DNA of 64,000 bases from Neisseria arctica (GTDB lineage: Bacteria > Pseudomonadota > Gammaproteobacteria > Burkholderiales > Neisseriaceae), in contig NZ_CP091510.1 of assembly GCF_022870905.1 (NCBI RefSeq), positions 310,001-374,000 on the forward strand. The letters are read 5' to 3'. Made by a program: the position numbers and the translations under genes. The notes beneath the pieces were generated by a model. The model did not search any database. It saw only the letters and a list, made by a program, of their open reading frames with translations, and was not told the origin of the DNA. This document shows, one piece after another, positions 15,599 through 24,446 of this stretch (its first letter is position 1; the number at the start of each line of letters is the position of its first letter).

Positions 15599-15727
15599 TC
15601 AACGTTTGGTATGAGAGGTTTCGATACCGCCTTTGATTTCTCCGTATATCTGGTTGTACGCACCGCCGCCGGCCGTGCAAGCGGAAAGTAACAAAGAGAA
15701 TAAGATAATGCTTAAAGCTGTTTTCAT
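15599..15727 (-). CDS. 42-residue lipoprotein
   Basis: The ATG at 15727 opens a 42-codon frame on the minus strand. Its first 17 residues form a signal peptide with the lipobox LLSAC, so Cys17 would be lipidated, leaving a mature peptide of only about 26 residues (starting CTAGGGAYNQIYGEIKGGIE). Small entericidin-like lipoproteins have this design, though I cannot match a specific family. No strong ribosome binding site is visible. A Lys at position 2 and the complete lipobox make chance unlikely. Confidence 0.65.
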   Translation of the reverse strand: MKTALSIILFSLLLSACTAGGGAYNQIYGEIKGGIETSHTKR

Positions 15728-15809
15728 GATGGGATATAGCCTCATAGTGGAATAAAATATTTTAAGCGAGCTTTATTGAAACTGTTGCTTGTATATTGCA
15801 GTTTATCAG

Positions 15810-15834
15810 GCCGTCTGAAAAGTTTTCAGACGGC
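15810..15834. terminator. Uptake-sequence inverted repeat
   Basis: GCCGTCTGAAAA pairs exactly with TTTTCAGACGGC across one base. It lies about 80 bases upstream (minus-strand sense) of the small lipoprotein start and beyond the peroxiredoxin terminator, so it could stop readthrough from either. Confidence 0.6.
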
Positions 15835-15887
15835 ATCTTTCATATCGCAGTGTGTGATAAGGGCGTATTTATTGGATATATGGAAAA

Positions 15888-15906
15888 GCCCGCCTTTGCG
15901 GCGGGC
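15888..15906 (-). terminator. Intrinsic terminator of the peroxiredoxin gene
   Basis: On the minus strand GCCCGCC and GGCGGGC form a 7-bp stem followed by TTTT, 14 bases after the peroxiredoxin stop codon. Confidence 0.85.
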
Positions 15907-15920
15907 AGTTATACCGTCTA

Positions 15921-16538
15921 TTACAGTTTTTCGGCTGAAGTAGACAGATAAGAGGCAACGCCTTCGGGGCTGGCCTGCATGCCTTTGTCACCTTTGTTCC
16001 AACCGGCAGGGCAAACTTCACCGTTTTCTTCGAAGAATTGAAGAGCGTCAACCATACGCAGCATTTCGTCTACATTACGGCCTAACGGCAGGTTGTTCAC
16101 GGTTTGGTGTTGCACAATACCGTCTTTGTCGATTAGAAAAGAACCGCGGAATGCCACGCCGTCGGCACTTTCTACATCATAGGCTTTCATCAGTTCATGT
16201 TTTACATCGGCAACCATCGTGAATTTCACAGGGCCGATACCGCCTTCATTGATGGGGGTGTTGCGCCATGCATTGTGGGTAAACTGGCTGTCGATAGAAA
16301 CCGAAATTACTTCCACATTGCGTTGGCGGAAGGCTTCTACGCGGTGGTCGTGGGCGATGATTTCGGAAGGACACACGAAAGTAAAATCCAGCGGATAGAA
16401 AAATACCACTGCATATTTTCCGCGTGTAGCTTCGGCAAAATTGAAATTATCTACGATGCTGCCATCGCCGAGCACAGCAGAGAAAGCTTTTTCGTTGTCG
16501 TGGAAAAAAGGGGCGGGTTTGCCAACTAATACGGCCAT
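15921..16538 (-). CDS. Typical 2-Cys peroxiredoxin (AhpC/Prx family)
   Basis: 205 residues. The peroxidatic Cys lies in FYPLDFTFVCPSE (about residue 56) and the resolving Cys in GEVCPAGW (about 176), the pattern of typical 2-Cys enzymes that work as dimers or decamers. It reduces hydrogen peroxide and organic peroxides in the cytoplasm. No AhpF is adjacent, so reduction probably depends on thioredoxin or another system. The start ATG has AAGGAG in front. Together with katA at 60 kb it forms part of the peroxide defence seen in this window. Confidence 0.93.
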   Translation of the reverse strand: MAVLVGKPAPFFHDNEKAFSAVLGDGSIVDNFNFAEATRGKYAVVFFYPLDFTFVCPSEIIAHDHRVEAFRQRNVEVISVSIDSQFTHNAWRNTPINEGGIGPVKFTMVADVKHELMKAYDVESADGVAFRGSFLIDKDGIVQHQTVNNLPLGRNVDEMLRMVDALQFFEENGEVCPAGWNKGDKGMQASPEGVASYLSTSAEKL

Positions 16539-16590
16539 ATGGTACTCCTTGAGTGGTGGGTAATTTGTATTCGGTTTGAATTCAGAATGA

Positions 16591-16615
16591 ATCCGATACT
16601 ATTTTAGTATCGGAT
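16591..16615. promoter_or_regulatory. Strong 11-bp hairpin between fxsA and peroxiredoxin
   Basis: ATCCGATACTA and TAGTATCGGAT are exact complements around TTT. It sits 53 bases upstream of the peroxiredoxin start and 36 bases after the fxsA stop (minus strand). Without a T-tract on the minus strand it could be a terminator lacking the tail, or an operator for the peroxide-responsive gene. Confidence 0.5.
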
Positions 16616-16650
16616 AAGGGCTTTGCCAAATCTATTTTAAGGTGATGATT

Positions 16651-17133
16651 TTATTTGAAATCATTGTTTTTATGCTCAATGTGCGGGTGGTTTGTGCGGT
16701 TGTTGCCGTCTACCGTATATTCGCCTTCGATAATGTCTTCGTCGTCCGGGCGGCGGGGGCGTTGGAAGGGATTCTGTGTATTTGTGAATATTGTACCGTT
16801 CATTTGTGCAATCGGTTGTCCCTTAATAGGTAACAATAAAATCAGGGCAATTAGCAGAGAAACGAAACCGGGGCTCATCAACAACACGGCGGCAACAGTA
16901 TAACGGATAGGCCACAGCAGTTGGTAGAGCGAAACATCGCCGCCGCTGCGTATGGCAGAACCGGCCATTAGTATGCCGGACACGCCGGTATTTCTCAGCA
17001 TAAAGATACCTGCAAAAAAACTGGCAATCATCAGCAGCAGGGTTAATCCGCCGCCCAGCCAGTCTGCCACCCAAACGATAGACATGATTTCTAAAAAAAT
17101 CAGCACCAAAAAGCCGATACCGAAAAAGCGCAT
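16651..17133 (-). CDS. fxsA: FxsA family membrane protein
   Basis: 160 residues. Three to four membrane segments occupy the first 105 residues, with the FxsA-type N-terminus (MRFFGIGFLVLIFLEIMSIV) and LLLMIASFFAGIFMLR. A polar acidic tail ends in a His/Asn-rich stretch. FxsA of E. coli suppresses F-plasmid exclusion of phage T7; its ordinary cell function is unknown. Start preceded by AAGGAA. It is divergent from nlpD. Confidence 0.85.
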   Translation of the reverse strand: MRFFGIGFLVLIFLEIMSIVWVADWLGGGLTLLLMIASFFAGIFMLRNTGVSGILMAGSAIRSGGDVSLYQLLWPIRYTVAAVLLMSPGFVSLLIALILLLPIKGQPIAQMNGTIFTNTQNPFQRPRRPDDEDIIEGEYTVDGNNRTNHPHIEHKNNDFK

Positions 17134-17452
17134 GAATGTGTTTCCTTAATCAGAAATGATGGTTAACGGCTTTAACATAAGGCCGCTTTTGCCAAGTTGC
17201 AAGTTTTATTGTTGTGAAAACGGGTAAAACAACGGTTTGCCAACTTTTTGAGGTAACTAAATACAGCCCGGCTGTTTCAGACGGCTTAATTATCATCATT
17301 ATAAGATGATACATATTCATATGAAGCGGATAGATGAGGCATGCAGACAGAGTGCTTGAAGAGTATCGGTTAAAGTAAAAAAAAGTTAAAGCTGCTGTTG
17401 CTTGTGCTTTTTGTGTGTCGTAAGCAGGTGTCTGTTTGATATTCTACGTTTT
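17134..17452. other. Divergent promoter region of fxsA and nlpD
   Basis: About 320 bases with a single uptake-sequence complement near 17277 and AT-rich stretches. No gene or clear operator is seen. A longer nlpD reading from 17402 is less likely because it would bury the signal peptide. Confidence 0.5.
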
Positions 17453-18112
17453 ATGAAAAATTCTTTGTTATCTGTTTTGAAGAGCGGTTTATCAACCGCT
17501 CTTATCATCGTTACTGCGGCTTGCGCCAGTGGTACTTCTTCAGGCCCTGTTCCTGAAGGGTATTATCGGGTTCAATCGGGCGATACGCTTTACCGTATCG
17601 GTCAGAGGTTTGGGCAAAGTGTTAATACGCTTAGTGCTTGGAACAATTTACGCAACCCTTCGCAAATCGAAGTGGGGCAGGTTTTACGTGTGCGTGCCAA
17701 AGTAGGGGCAGGAGCCGCCCGTACGCTAGAGCCAGTGAACCGCTTGCGTTTGCAATGGCCAGTTGACGGAGGAAGCAGCAATATTCTCAGCCGTTACAAT
17801 GGTTCGACCAATAAGGGCATCGATATCGGCGGCAGTCTTGGTACACCGGTGAAAGCGGCGGCAGAAGGTAAGGTCCTGTATGCCGGAGAAGGTGTGCGCG
17901 GATATGGTAAGTTGATTCTGATTACGCATAACAGCAATACGCTGACGGCGTATGCCCACAACGATAGATTGAATGTGCAAAAAGACCAAACGGTACGCGC
18001 CGGACAAATAATTGCGCGTATGGGCAGTAGTGACAGTGATCGGGTGAAACTGCATTTCGAAGTAAGAATTAAGGGCAAGGCGGTTGATCCTATGCCTTAT
18101 TTAAACCGTTAA
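17453..18112 (+). CDS. nlpD: NlpD-like lipoprotein with LysM and degenerate LytM domains
   Basis: 219 residues from the ATG at 17453, which places a lipoprotein signal peptide at the N-terminus (lipobox TAAC, Cys about 24). A LysM domain follows (YYRVQSGDTLYRIGQRFG, about 37-54, to about 82) for peptidoglycan binding. The C-terminal M23/LytM domain is degenerate: the usual metal ligand in HxGxD is replaced (TNKGIDIG) and the final HxH becomes KLHFEV. Inactive LytM proteins of this kind activate the cell-division amidase AmiC rather than cutting wall themselves. It therefore probably works in daughter-cell separation at the outer membrane. Confidence 0.88.
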   Translation: MKNSLLSVLKSGLSTALIIVTAACASGTSSGPVPEGYYRVQSGDTLYRIGQRFGQSVNTLSAWNNLRNPSQIEVGQVLRVRAKVGAGAARTLEPVNRLRLQWPVDGGSSNILSRYNGSTNKGIDIGGSLGTPVKAAAEGKVLYAGEGVRGYGKLILITHNSNTLTAYAHNDRLNVQKDQTVRAGQIIARMGSSDSDRVKLHFEVRIKGKAVDPMPYLNR

Positions 18113-18155
18113 AGTTGCAAAGCAGCTATGCTGAGTTGGTTGAAATTTAGAGATG

Positions 18156-18193
18156 GCCGGGAAGATAACGCCTATCAGGCGGATTTTTCCGGC
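18156..18193 (+). terminator. Long interrupted hairpin after nlpD
   Basis: An outer stem GCCGG(G)AA / TTCCGGC and an inner CGCCT/AGGCG stem stack into one long hairpin. The tail is AT-rich but not a pure T-run, so termination strength is uncertain. Confidence 0.5.
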
Positions 18194-18328
18194 TCTTAAT
18201 TATGAGTATTTATATACCCTGCGGAAAAATACGGTTGGAACCGGATTATTTTGTCGGCTATTGAGGTATCGATTACTCTTGCTTAAGCCGGGTTTCGATT
18301 GGATTCGGTTGCATGATGGAGATAATAA

Positions 18329-19660
18329 ATGCGTTCTGTGAAGTTTAATTTAGTAATTTTTTACGGTATTTTGACAGCCTTATGGCTATTGACCGGAGAC
18401 TTGTTTTCGGTAAAACCTGAATTTAGGGCTTGGCGTGAGCTGTTGATGCAGCTTACCGGGATATGGGCGATGGGTGCTATGGCAGGATGTATGTATTTGG
18501 CAGTCCGCCCTGTCTGGCCGGAGAAGTATTTCAATGGTTTGGATAAGATGTACCGTTTTCATAAATGGTTGGGTATTACTGCATTAGTCGGCAGTGTGCT
18601 GCATTGGATGGTGAAGGAAAGTCCGGGTTGGTTGGTGGGTTTGGGGTTGTTGCAGATGGGGCCGCGTCCCCGGCGCCCCGAAGGAGTGGAAAACCAGATT
18701 CTCACCTTGAAAGATTGGCTGGGTTCGCAACGGCATTTGGCTGAAACAGTGGGAGAGTGGGCTTTTTATGCTGCAGTAGTTTTATTGGTGGTGGCTTTAA
18801 TCAAGAGGATTCCTTACCGTTGGTTTGTCAAATTTCATCAATTGTTGGCGGTTTTGTTTTTGGGATTGGCTTTCCATTTTTTGGTTTTGTTTAAATATGA
18901 GAATTGGTCGAAACCGATCGGTTGGCTGATGATTTGCGTAGTAGCCGCAGGGGTGGCGGGTGCCTTATGGGTATTACTCGGGAAAACGGGAAAATCGCGT
19001 CAGTATCGTGGTGAAATTGTTTCTATGGATTATGATGCTTCCTGCCAAACTCATACTGTAGGTATTGAGCTGAGGCAGGCTTGGCCCGGACATGAGGCGG
19101 GACAGTTTGTATTTGTCAAGGCCAGTGATAAAGAGCCGCCGCATCCTTTTACCTTAAGCAGTGCATGGCGTGACGACAACCGTTTGCAGGTGATGGTGAA
19201 AGCTTTAGGCGATTATACCAATCATATAGGCAGGAACTGGCAGCGCGGTACAGCTATGCGTATAGAAGGACCTTACGGCAAATTTGATTTTCAAGACGGT
19301 AAGCGACAGCTGTGGGTCAGTGCCGGTATCGGCAGAACACCGTTTTTGGCCCGTTTGGAGCAGATTGAGCCGTACGGGCAAGATGTGGTTTGGTATCACT
19401 GTGTTTCGGACAGCAGCGAGCAGTATATCGGCGAAATGGTCAAGGCTGCCGAAATAAAAGGTATTCGTTTGCAGATTGTCGACAGCAAATTAAGAGGCCG
19501 ATTAAATGGTGAAATATTGCGCGCAGAGGTGGCTGATTGGCGGCAGCGAAGTGTGTGGTTTTGCGGCCCTACGGAATTTGGCAAAACATTGTTTGCTGAT
19601 TTGCGCCGAAATGGTTTGGAAAAGGGTGATTTTCACCAAGAATTGTTTGAAATGCGTTAA
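18329..19660 (+). CDS. Ferric-reductase-like transmembrane flavoprotein
   Basis: 443 residues. The N-terminal half holds about six membrane segments with paired His residues placed to bind haem (RFHKWLG, LHWMVK, KFHQLL, AFHFLVL). The C-terminal half is an FAD/NAD(P)H oxidoreductase domain: HPFTLSSAW is the FAD-binding signature and GPYGKFDF and a later FCGP motif belong to the nucleotide domain. This is the layout of ferric reductase and NADPH oxidase-like enzymes that pass electrons from cytoplasmic NAD(P)H across the membrane. The usual GxGxG loop reads SAGIGRTPF, an ordinary variant. The acceptor (iron or other) is not evident. It converges with acnD across a perfect hairpin. Confidence 0.85.
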   Translation: MRSVKFNLVIFYGILTALWLLTGDLFSVKPEFRAWRELLMQLTGIWAMGAMAGCMYLAVRPVWPEKYFNGLDKMYRFHKWLGITALVGSVLHWMVKESPGWLVGLGLLQMGPRPRRPEGVENQILTLKDWLGSQRHLAETVGEWAFYAAVVLLVVALIKRIPYRWFVKFHQLLAVLFLGLAFHFLVLFKYENWSKPIGWLMICVVAAGVAGALWVLLGKTGKSRQYRGEIVSMDYDASCQTHTVGIELRQAWPGHEAGQFVFVKASDKEPPHPFTLSSAWRDDNRLQVMVKALGDYTNHIGRNWQRGTAMRIEGPYGKFDFQDGKRQLWVSAGIGRTPFLARLEQIEPYGQDVVWYHCVSDSSEQYIGEMVKAAEIKGIRLQIVDSKLRGRLNGEILRAEVADWRQRSVWFCGPTEFGKTLFADLRRNGLEKGDFHQELFEMR

Positions 19661-19696
19661 CTGCTGCTGTTTCGGGAGCAATAGCGTGTAATGGAG

Positions 19697-19727
19697 GAGG
19701 CCGTCTGAAATTTTTTCAGACGGCCTC
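19697..19727. terminator. Bidirectional uptake-sequence terminator
   Basis: GAGGCCGTCTGAAA and its complement form a perfect 14-bp stem with a TTT loop between the convergent ferric-reductase-like gene and acnD. Confidence 0.8.
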
Positions 19728-19791
19728 TAATGTTGCATGAATCCAAATGGCAATATCTGGGGTATTTTTTGCCATTTACCGTACTGATTAA

Positions 19792-22395
19792 TTATGTGTT
19801 GGTAGCCAGAAAGTCCTGTGCAAAACGTTGTAATACGCCGCCGGCTTCGTAAATCGATACCTCTTCGGCAGTATCCAACCGGCTGGTTACGGGTACTTCA
19901 AGCGTTTCTCCGTTTTGGCGGTGGACAACCAAAGTCAGCTCGCCACGAGGGGTGCGTTCACCGATAACATCGTAGGTTTCAGTGCCGTCCAGCTCCAGTG
20001 TATGGCGGTTGGTGCCTGCTTTGAACTGTAACGGCAGTACGCCCATGCCGATCAGGTTGGTACGGTGGATACGCTCGAAACCTTCGGCCACGATTGCTTC
20101 TACACCTGCCAAGCGAACGCCTTTGGCCGCCCAGTCGCGGCTGGAACCTTGGCCGTAATCTGCGCCGGCGATGATAATCAGCGGCTGTTTGCGGTTCATA
20201 TAGGTTTCGATGGCTTCCCACATCCGCATCACTTCGCCTTCCGGTTCTACGCGGGCGAGCGAGCCTTGCCGTACCGTGCCGTCTGCATTTTTCACCATTT
20301 CGTTAAACAGCTTTGGATTGGCAAAAGTTGCGCGCTGGGCGGTGAGGTGGTCGCCGCGGTGGGTGGCGTAGCTGTTGAAATCCTCTTCGGGCAAGCCCAT
20401 TTTCGCCAGATATTCGCCTGCGGCACTGTCGGGCAGGATGGCATTGGATGGGGAGAGGTGGTCGGTGGTGATGTTGTCGGGCAGAATCGCCAGCGGGCGC
20501 ATGCCTTTGAGGGTACGTTCACCTGCTAATGCACCCTCCCAATACGGCGGGCGGCGGATATAGGTTGACATCGGGCGCCAGTCGTACAGCGGGCTGGCGG
20601 CTTTTTCGGCGGTTCCGGTATCGAACATAGGAATATAAATATCGCGGAACTGCTGCGGTTTGACATATTCGGCCACGATAGCATCGATTTCTTCATCAGA
20701 GGGCCAAATATCTTTCAGGCGGATTTCGCGCCCGTTTACCGTACCCAATACATCGTTTTCGATATCGAAACGGATGCTGCCCGCAATCGCATAGGCCACT
20801 ACCAAAGGCGGTGAGGCGAGGAAGGCTTGTTTGGCGTAGGGGTGGATGCGGCCGTCGAAGTTGCGGTTGCCTGATAAAACGGCGGTGGCATACAAGTCAC
20901 GGTCGATAATTTCTTGCTGGATTTCCGGATCGAGCGCGCCGGACATACCGTTGCAGGTGGTACAGGCGAAAGCGACGATGCCGAAGCCGAGTTTTTCCAA
21001 TTCGGGTAGAAGGCCGGCTTCTTTCAGGTAAATTTCCGCCACTTTAGAACCTGGAGCGAATGAAGATTTGACCCACGGTTTGCGGGTTAAGCCCAATTCA
21101 TTGGCTTTTTTGGCCAACAGCGCGGCGGCCACGACGTTACGCGGATTGCTGGTATTGGTACAAGAGGTAATGGCGGCGATGATGACTGCGCCGTCTGGCA
21201 TGCTGCCATCTGCCGGTTGCTCATAAGGTGCGGCAATGCCTTTGGCTGCCAAATCGGCGGTAGCGACACGGGCATGCGGATTGGATGGGCCGGCCATATT
21301 GCGGGTAACGGCAGATAAATCAAATTTCAATACGCGCGGATAAACGGCGGTTTTTAAAGCATCTGCCCATAAGCCGGTGGTTTTGGCATAGGTTTCCACC
21401 AGTTTGACTTGGCTTTCTTCGCGGCCTGTGAGTTTCAGATAATCCAGTGTTTGTTGGTCGATGGCGAACATACCGGCGGTGGCGCCATATTCGGGTGTCA
21501 TGTTGGCGATAGTGGCGCGGTCACCAATTGATAAGCTGGCTGCTCCCTCGCCGAAAAATTCGACAAACGCGCCTACAACGCGTTCTTTGCGCAGAAATTC
21601 GGTCAGTGCCAATACGATATCGGTGGCGGTGATGCCGGGCTGGCGGCGGCCTGTGAGTTCGACGCCGACGATATCGGGTAGGCGCATCATTGAGGCGCGT
21701 CCGAGCATGACGGTTTCTGCTTCCAAACCGCCCACGCCTACGGAAATCACCCCCAAAGCATCTACATGCGGGGTATGGCTGTCGGTGCCGACACAGGTAT
21801 CGGGAAAGGCAATGCCGTTTTTCACTTGAACCACGGGCGACATTTTTTCCAAGTTGATTTGATGCATGATACCGTTGCCTGCGGGAATCACGTCTACATT
21901 TTCAAAAGCGGTTTTTGTCCAGTTGATGAAGTGGAAACGGTCTTCGTTGCGCCTCTCTTCAATGGAACGGTTTTTGGAGAATGCTTCGGGATCGTCTCCG
22001 CCGCATTCTACGGCCAGCGAATGGTCGACAATCAGTTGAGTTTGCACTACGGGATTAACTTTTGCAGGGTCGCCGCCTTTTTCGGCAATCGCATCACGCA
22101 AGCCCGCCAAATCCACCAAAGCCGTTTGCCCTAAGATATCGTGGCACACCACGCGCGCGGGGAACCACGGAAAGTCGATTTCCTGTTTGCGGTCGAGCAG
22201 TTGCAGCAGCCATGAATCCAACGTTTCTTGATCAACGTTTTCCGCACGGTTGACTAAGTTTTCAGCCAAAATGCGGCTGGTGTAAGGCAGGGTATCGTAT
22301 GCGCCCGGGCGGATTGCTTCGCAGGCTGCGCGGGCGTCGTAATATTGCAAATCAGTGCCGGGCAGAGGTTTCAGATAGCGGGTATTGGTTGTCAT
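19792..22395 (-). CDS. acnD: Fe/S-dependent 2-methylisocitrate dehydratase AcnD
   Basis: 867 residues, the length usual for AcnD rather than the somewhat longer AcnA. Aconitase signatures are present: GTDSHTPH near 210, the iron-sulfur Cys residues in SCTNTSNPRN (near 410) and CTTCNG (near 475), and GADYGQGSSRDWAAKG in the swivel domain. In the methylcitrate cycle it converts 2-methylcitrate to 2-methylaconitate. Identification as AcnD rests mainly on prpC and prpB upstream on the same strand. The usual partner, the isomerase PrpF, is not next to it: the gene is followed directly by a terminator. AAAGGA precedes the ATG. Confidence 0.9.
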   Translation of the reverse strand: MTTNTRYLKPLPGTDLQYYDARAACEAIRPGAYDTLPYTSRILAENLVNRAENVDQETLDSWLLQLLDRKQEIDFPWFPARVVCHDILGQTALVDLAGLRDAIAEKGGDPAKVNPVVQTQLIVDHSLAVECGGDDPEAFSKNRSIEERRNEDRFHFINWTKTAFENVDVIPAGNGIMHQINLEKMSPVVQVKNGIAFPDTCVGTDSHTPHVDALGVISVGVGGLEAETVMLGRASMMRLPDIVGVELTGRRQPGITATDIVLALTEFLRKERVVGAFVEFFGEGAASLSIGDRATIANMTPEYGATAGMFAIDQQTLDYLKLTGREESQVKLVETYAKTTGLWADALKTAVYPRVLKFDLSAVTRNMAGPSNPHARVATADLAAKGIAAPYEQPADGSMPDGAVIIAAITSCTNTSNPRNVVAAALLAKKANELGLTRKPWVKSSFAPGSKVAEIYLKEAGLLPELEKLGFGIVAFACTTCNGMSGALDPEIQQEIIDRDLYATAVLSGNRNFDGRIHPYAKQAFLASPPLVVAYAIAGSIRFDIENDVLGTVNGREIRLKDIWPSDEEIDAIVAEYVKPQQFRDIYIPMFDTGTAEKAASPLYDWRPMSTYIRRPPYWEGALAGERTLKGMRPLAILPDNITTDHLSPSNAILPDSAAGEYLAKMGLPEEDFNSYATHRGDHLTAQRATFANPKLFNEMVKNADGTVRQGSLARVEPEGEVMRMWEAIETYMNRKQPLIIIAGADYGQGSSRDWAAKGVRLAGVEAIVAEGFERIHRTNLIGMGVLPLQFKAGTNRHTLELDGTETYDVIGERTPRGELTLVVHRQNGETLEVPVTSRLDTAEEVSIYEAGGVLQRFAQDFLATNT

Positions 22396-23109
22396 AGCGG
22401 TTCCTTTGCAGTTGTTTTTATCATTTGTTTTCAGACGGCCTCAATTGTTTTAGCCGTCTGAAAAATTTTGTTTATTAAAAATAGGGATGACTTTTTGTTT
22501 ACAAATACAATTTATTATTTGTTATGTTCATCCGTTTCGGCTGTTATACGGCATGCTTGTAAAAGGCAGTTGATGCCGATAAATCAATAATCTACCGGGA
22601 GCAGTAATATGCTTTTTCTCGCTTCAGAGCCGGTTCGGATGGTTTGGCAAACGTTGCTGTCTGCGTACAGCCGTTATGACGGCTATGCGATAAGAATCGT
22701 ATGGCCATTATCGTCAGCTGGACTCCTTTGGGAATTGAGGCTCCGGCGCGGACGGTGTTGGAGAAAAAATATGCCGGTAAAAAATAATGGTTTTAGGATT
22801 GGTAACGGTAATTTCAAAGCAGAGGTGTTTTAGTGGGATCGGGGAATCGCGGATTAAAGTGCCAAAAACGCGGTGGGTCTCACCAGTAGATGCAAACAGG
22901 GATAAGTTAGGGTGAAATGCCCCGAGGGTTCCGCAATATCAAAAATACCGTTGCTAATCGTAAAACCTTTATTTCTTAAAATTTTGTATCGTCTTTTGTA
23001 TTACTAGCTGCAGCGGGATTAAGAAGAGCCGCATGAACAGGCCGGATACGAAAAGGGTTTAAGGAATGTTAAATAGTTTTCCATTTAAATCATTATTTTA
23101 TTGGAGCTG
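22396..23109. other. Long spacer between prpC and acnD with possible decayed coding sequence
   Basis: About 710 bases without a convincing gene. Hairpin arms of an uptake sequence lie at 22428-22439 and 22453-22464. A plus-strand frame from 22609 and, after a change of frame near 22695, a short continuation ending KYAGKK at about 22788 look like two pieces of a damaged gene, but neither is recognisable. Neisseria methylcitrate clusters, as far as I recall, often carry a small extra gene here. Confidence 0.4.
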
Positions 23110-23146
23110 TTCAGACGGCCTTTTGTGTTGCGAAAGGCCGTCTGAA
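23110..23146 (-). terminator. Uptake-sequence terminator after prpC
   Basis: TTCAGACGGCCTTT and AAAGGCCGTCTGAA form a perfect stem six bases beyond the prpC stop codon, suggesting that acnD is at least partly transcribed separately. Confidence 0.75.
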
Positions 23147-23151
23147 ACTGC

Positions 23152-24309
23152 TTAGCGTTTGTCTAAGGGAACAAACTTCAAATCATCCGGGCCGGTATAG
23201 TTGGCACTTGGGCGGATGATTTTGCCGTCTTCGCGCTGCTCGATAATGTGGGCACTCCAGCCTGTGGTACGCGAAATAACAAACAGCGGGGTAAACATGG
23301 CGGTAGGTACGCCCATTTTTTGGTATGAAACGGCACTGAACCAATCGAGGTTGGGGAACATTTTTTTCTCGTTCCACATCAGGGTTTCCAAACGCTCGGC
23401 CACATCAAACAGCAACATGTCGCCGCTTTCTTTGCTCAAATCGCGCGCTACTTCTTTAATAACGACGTTGCGCGGATCAGAGATGGTGTAAACGGGATGA
23501 CCGAATCCGATCACGATTTCTTTGCGGCCGATGCGCTCGCGGATATCCGCTTCGGCTTCGTCGGCACTGCGGTAACGTTTTTGGATGTCGTAGGCAACCT
23601 CGTTGGCTCCGCCGTGTTTCGGGCCTTTCAAGGCGCCGATCGCACCTGAAATGGCAGAGTACATATCGGAACCTGTACCCGCAATCACGCGTGAGGTGAA
23701 GGTAGAGGCGTTAAACTCGTGTTCCGCATAGAGAATCAGCGAAATATGCATGGCTTTCACATGTTCTTTGCTTGGGCGTTTGCCGTGCAAGAGGTGTAGG
23801 AAGTGGCCGCCGATGCTGTCTTCTTTACTGTCGAGGCTGATAACTTTGCCGTTATGCGCGTATTGATACCAATACAGCAGCATGCTGCCTAATGAGGCGA
23901 TGAGTTTGTCGGCAATGTCTTTCGCTTCGCTGGCTGGGTGACCTTCGCGTTCGGGCGTAGTACAGCCTAAAGCGGATACGCCGGTGCGCATCACGTCCAT
24001 CGGGTGGGCATTGGCCGGAATGTTTTCCAAAACGCTCAATACATTGCTGGGCAGGTTGCGCAGCGATTGGAGTTTTTTCTTGTAGGCGGCCAGCTCGTGT
24101 TTGTTAGGCAGATGGCCGTGAATCAGCAGGTGGGCGACTTCTTCGAATTCGCAATGCTTGGCCAAATCAAGAATGTCGTAGCCGCGGTAGCTCAAATCGT
24201 TACCTGTACGGCCTACGGTACACAAAGCAGTGTTACCGGCGGCAACGCCTGACAGGGCGACCGATTTTTTCGGCTTCGGGGTTACGGGGGTTTCGGTAGT
24301 GGTAGTCAT
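23152..24309 (-). CDS. prpC: 2-methylcitrate synthase PrpC
   Basis: 385 residues, the size of the short dimeric PrpC/citrate synthase type. Citrate-synthase signatures are visible: [10 protein letters not shown] region as [16 protein letters not shown] (near 200), GPKHGGANE (near 240) and [13 protein letters not shown] (near 275) with the catalytic His and Asp residues. It condenses propionyl-CoA with oxaloacetate. Position between prpB and acnD supports methylcitrate rather than citrate synthase. AAGGAG precedes the ATG. An uptake-sequence hairpin separates it from prpB. Confidence 0.92.
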   Translation of the reverse strand: MTTTTETPVTPKPKKSVALSGVAAGNTALCTVGRTGNDLSYRGYDILDLAKHCEFEEVAHLLIHGHLPNKHELAAYKKKLQSLRNLPSNVLSVLENIPANAHPMDVMRTGVSALGCTTPEREGHPASEAKDIADKLIASLGSMLLYWYQYAHNGKVISLDSKEDSIGGHFLHLLHGKRPSKEHVKAMHISLILYAEHEFNASTFTSRVIAGTGSDMYSAISGAIGALKGPKHGGANEVAYDIQKRYRSADEAEADIRERIGRKEIVIGFGHPVYTISDPRNVVIKEVARDLSKESGDMLLFDVAERLETLMWNEKKMFPNLDWFSAVSYQKMGVPTAMFTPLFVISRTTGWSAHIIEQREDGKIIRPSANYTGPDDLKFVPLDKR

Positions 24310-24345
24310 ACGGTTCTCCTTTGCAGACTTTTTATAATTGATATC

Positions 24346-24392
24346 TCAGACGGCCTTATGGCTCTTGAACGGCTGTTATAAAGGCCGTCTGA
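24346..24392 (-). terminator. Uptake-sequence hairpin between prpB and prpC
   Basis: Arms TCAGACGGCCTTA and a near-exact complement enclose about 20 bases in the 137-base gap. It may reduce readthrough from prpB into prpC. Confidence 0.5.
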
Positions 24393-24446
24393 AAGGGGTT
24401 ACCCGCCCGTGCGGCAAGAGAAGCCGCCACACGGAAAGGGTGTGGA

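Noticed and set aside
22609..22833. 74-codon plus-strand frame between acnD and prpC.
   Set aside because: The C-terminal part is Arg-rich shadow-like sequence and a better-looking continuation is in another frame. At most a damaged gene.
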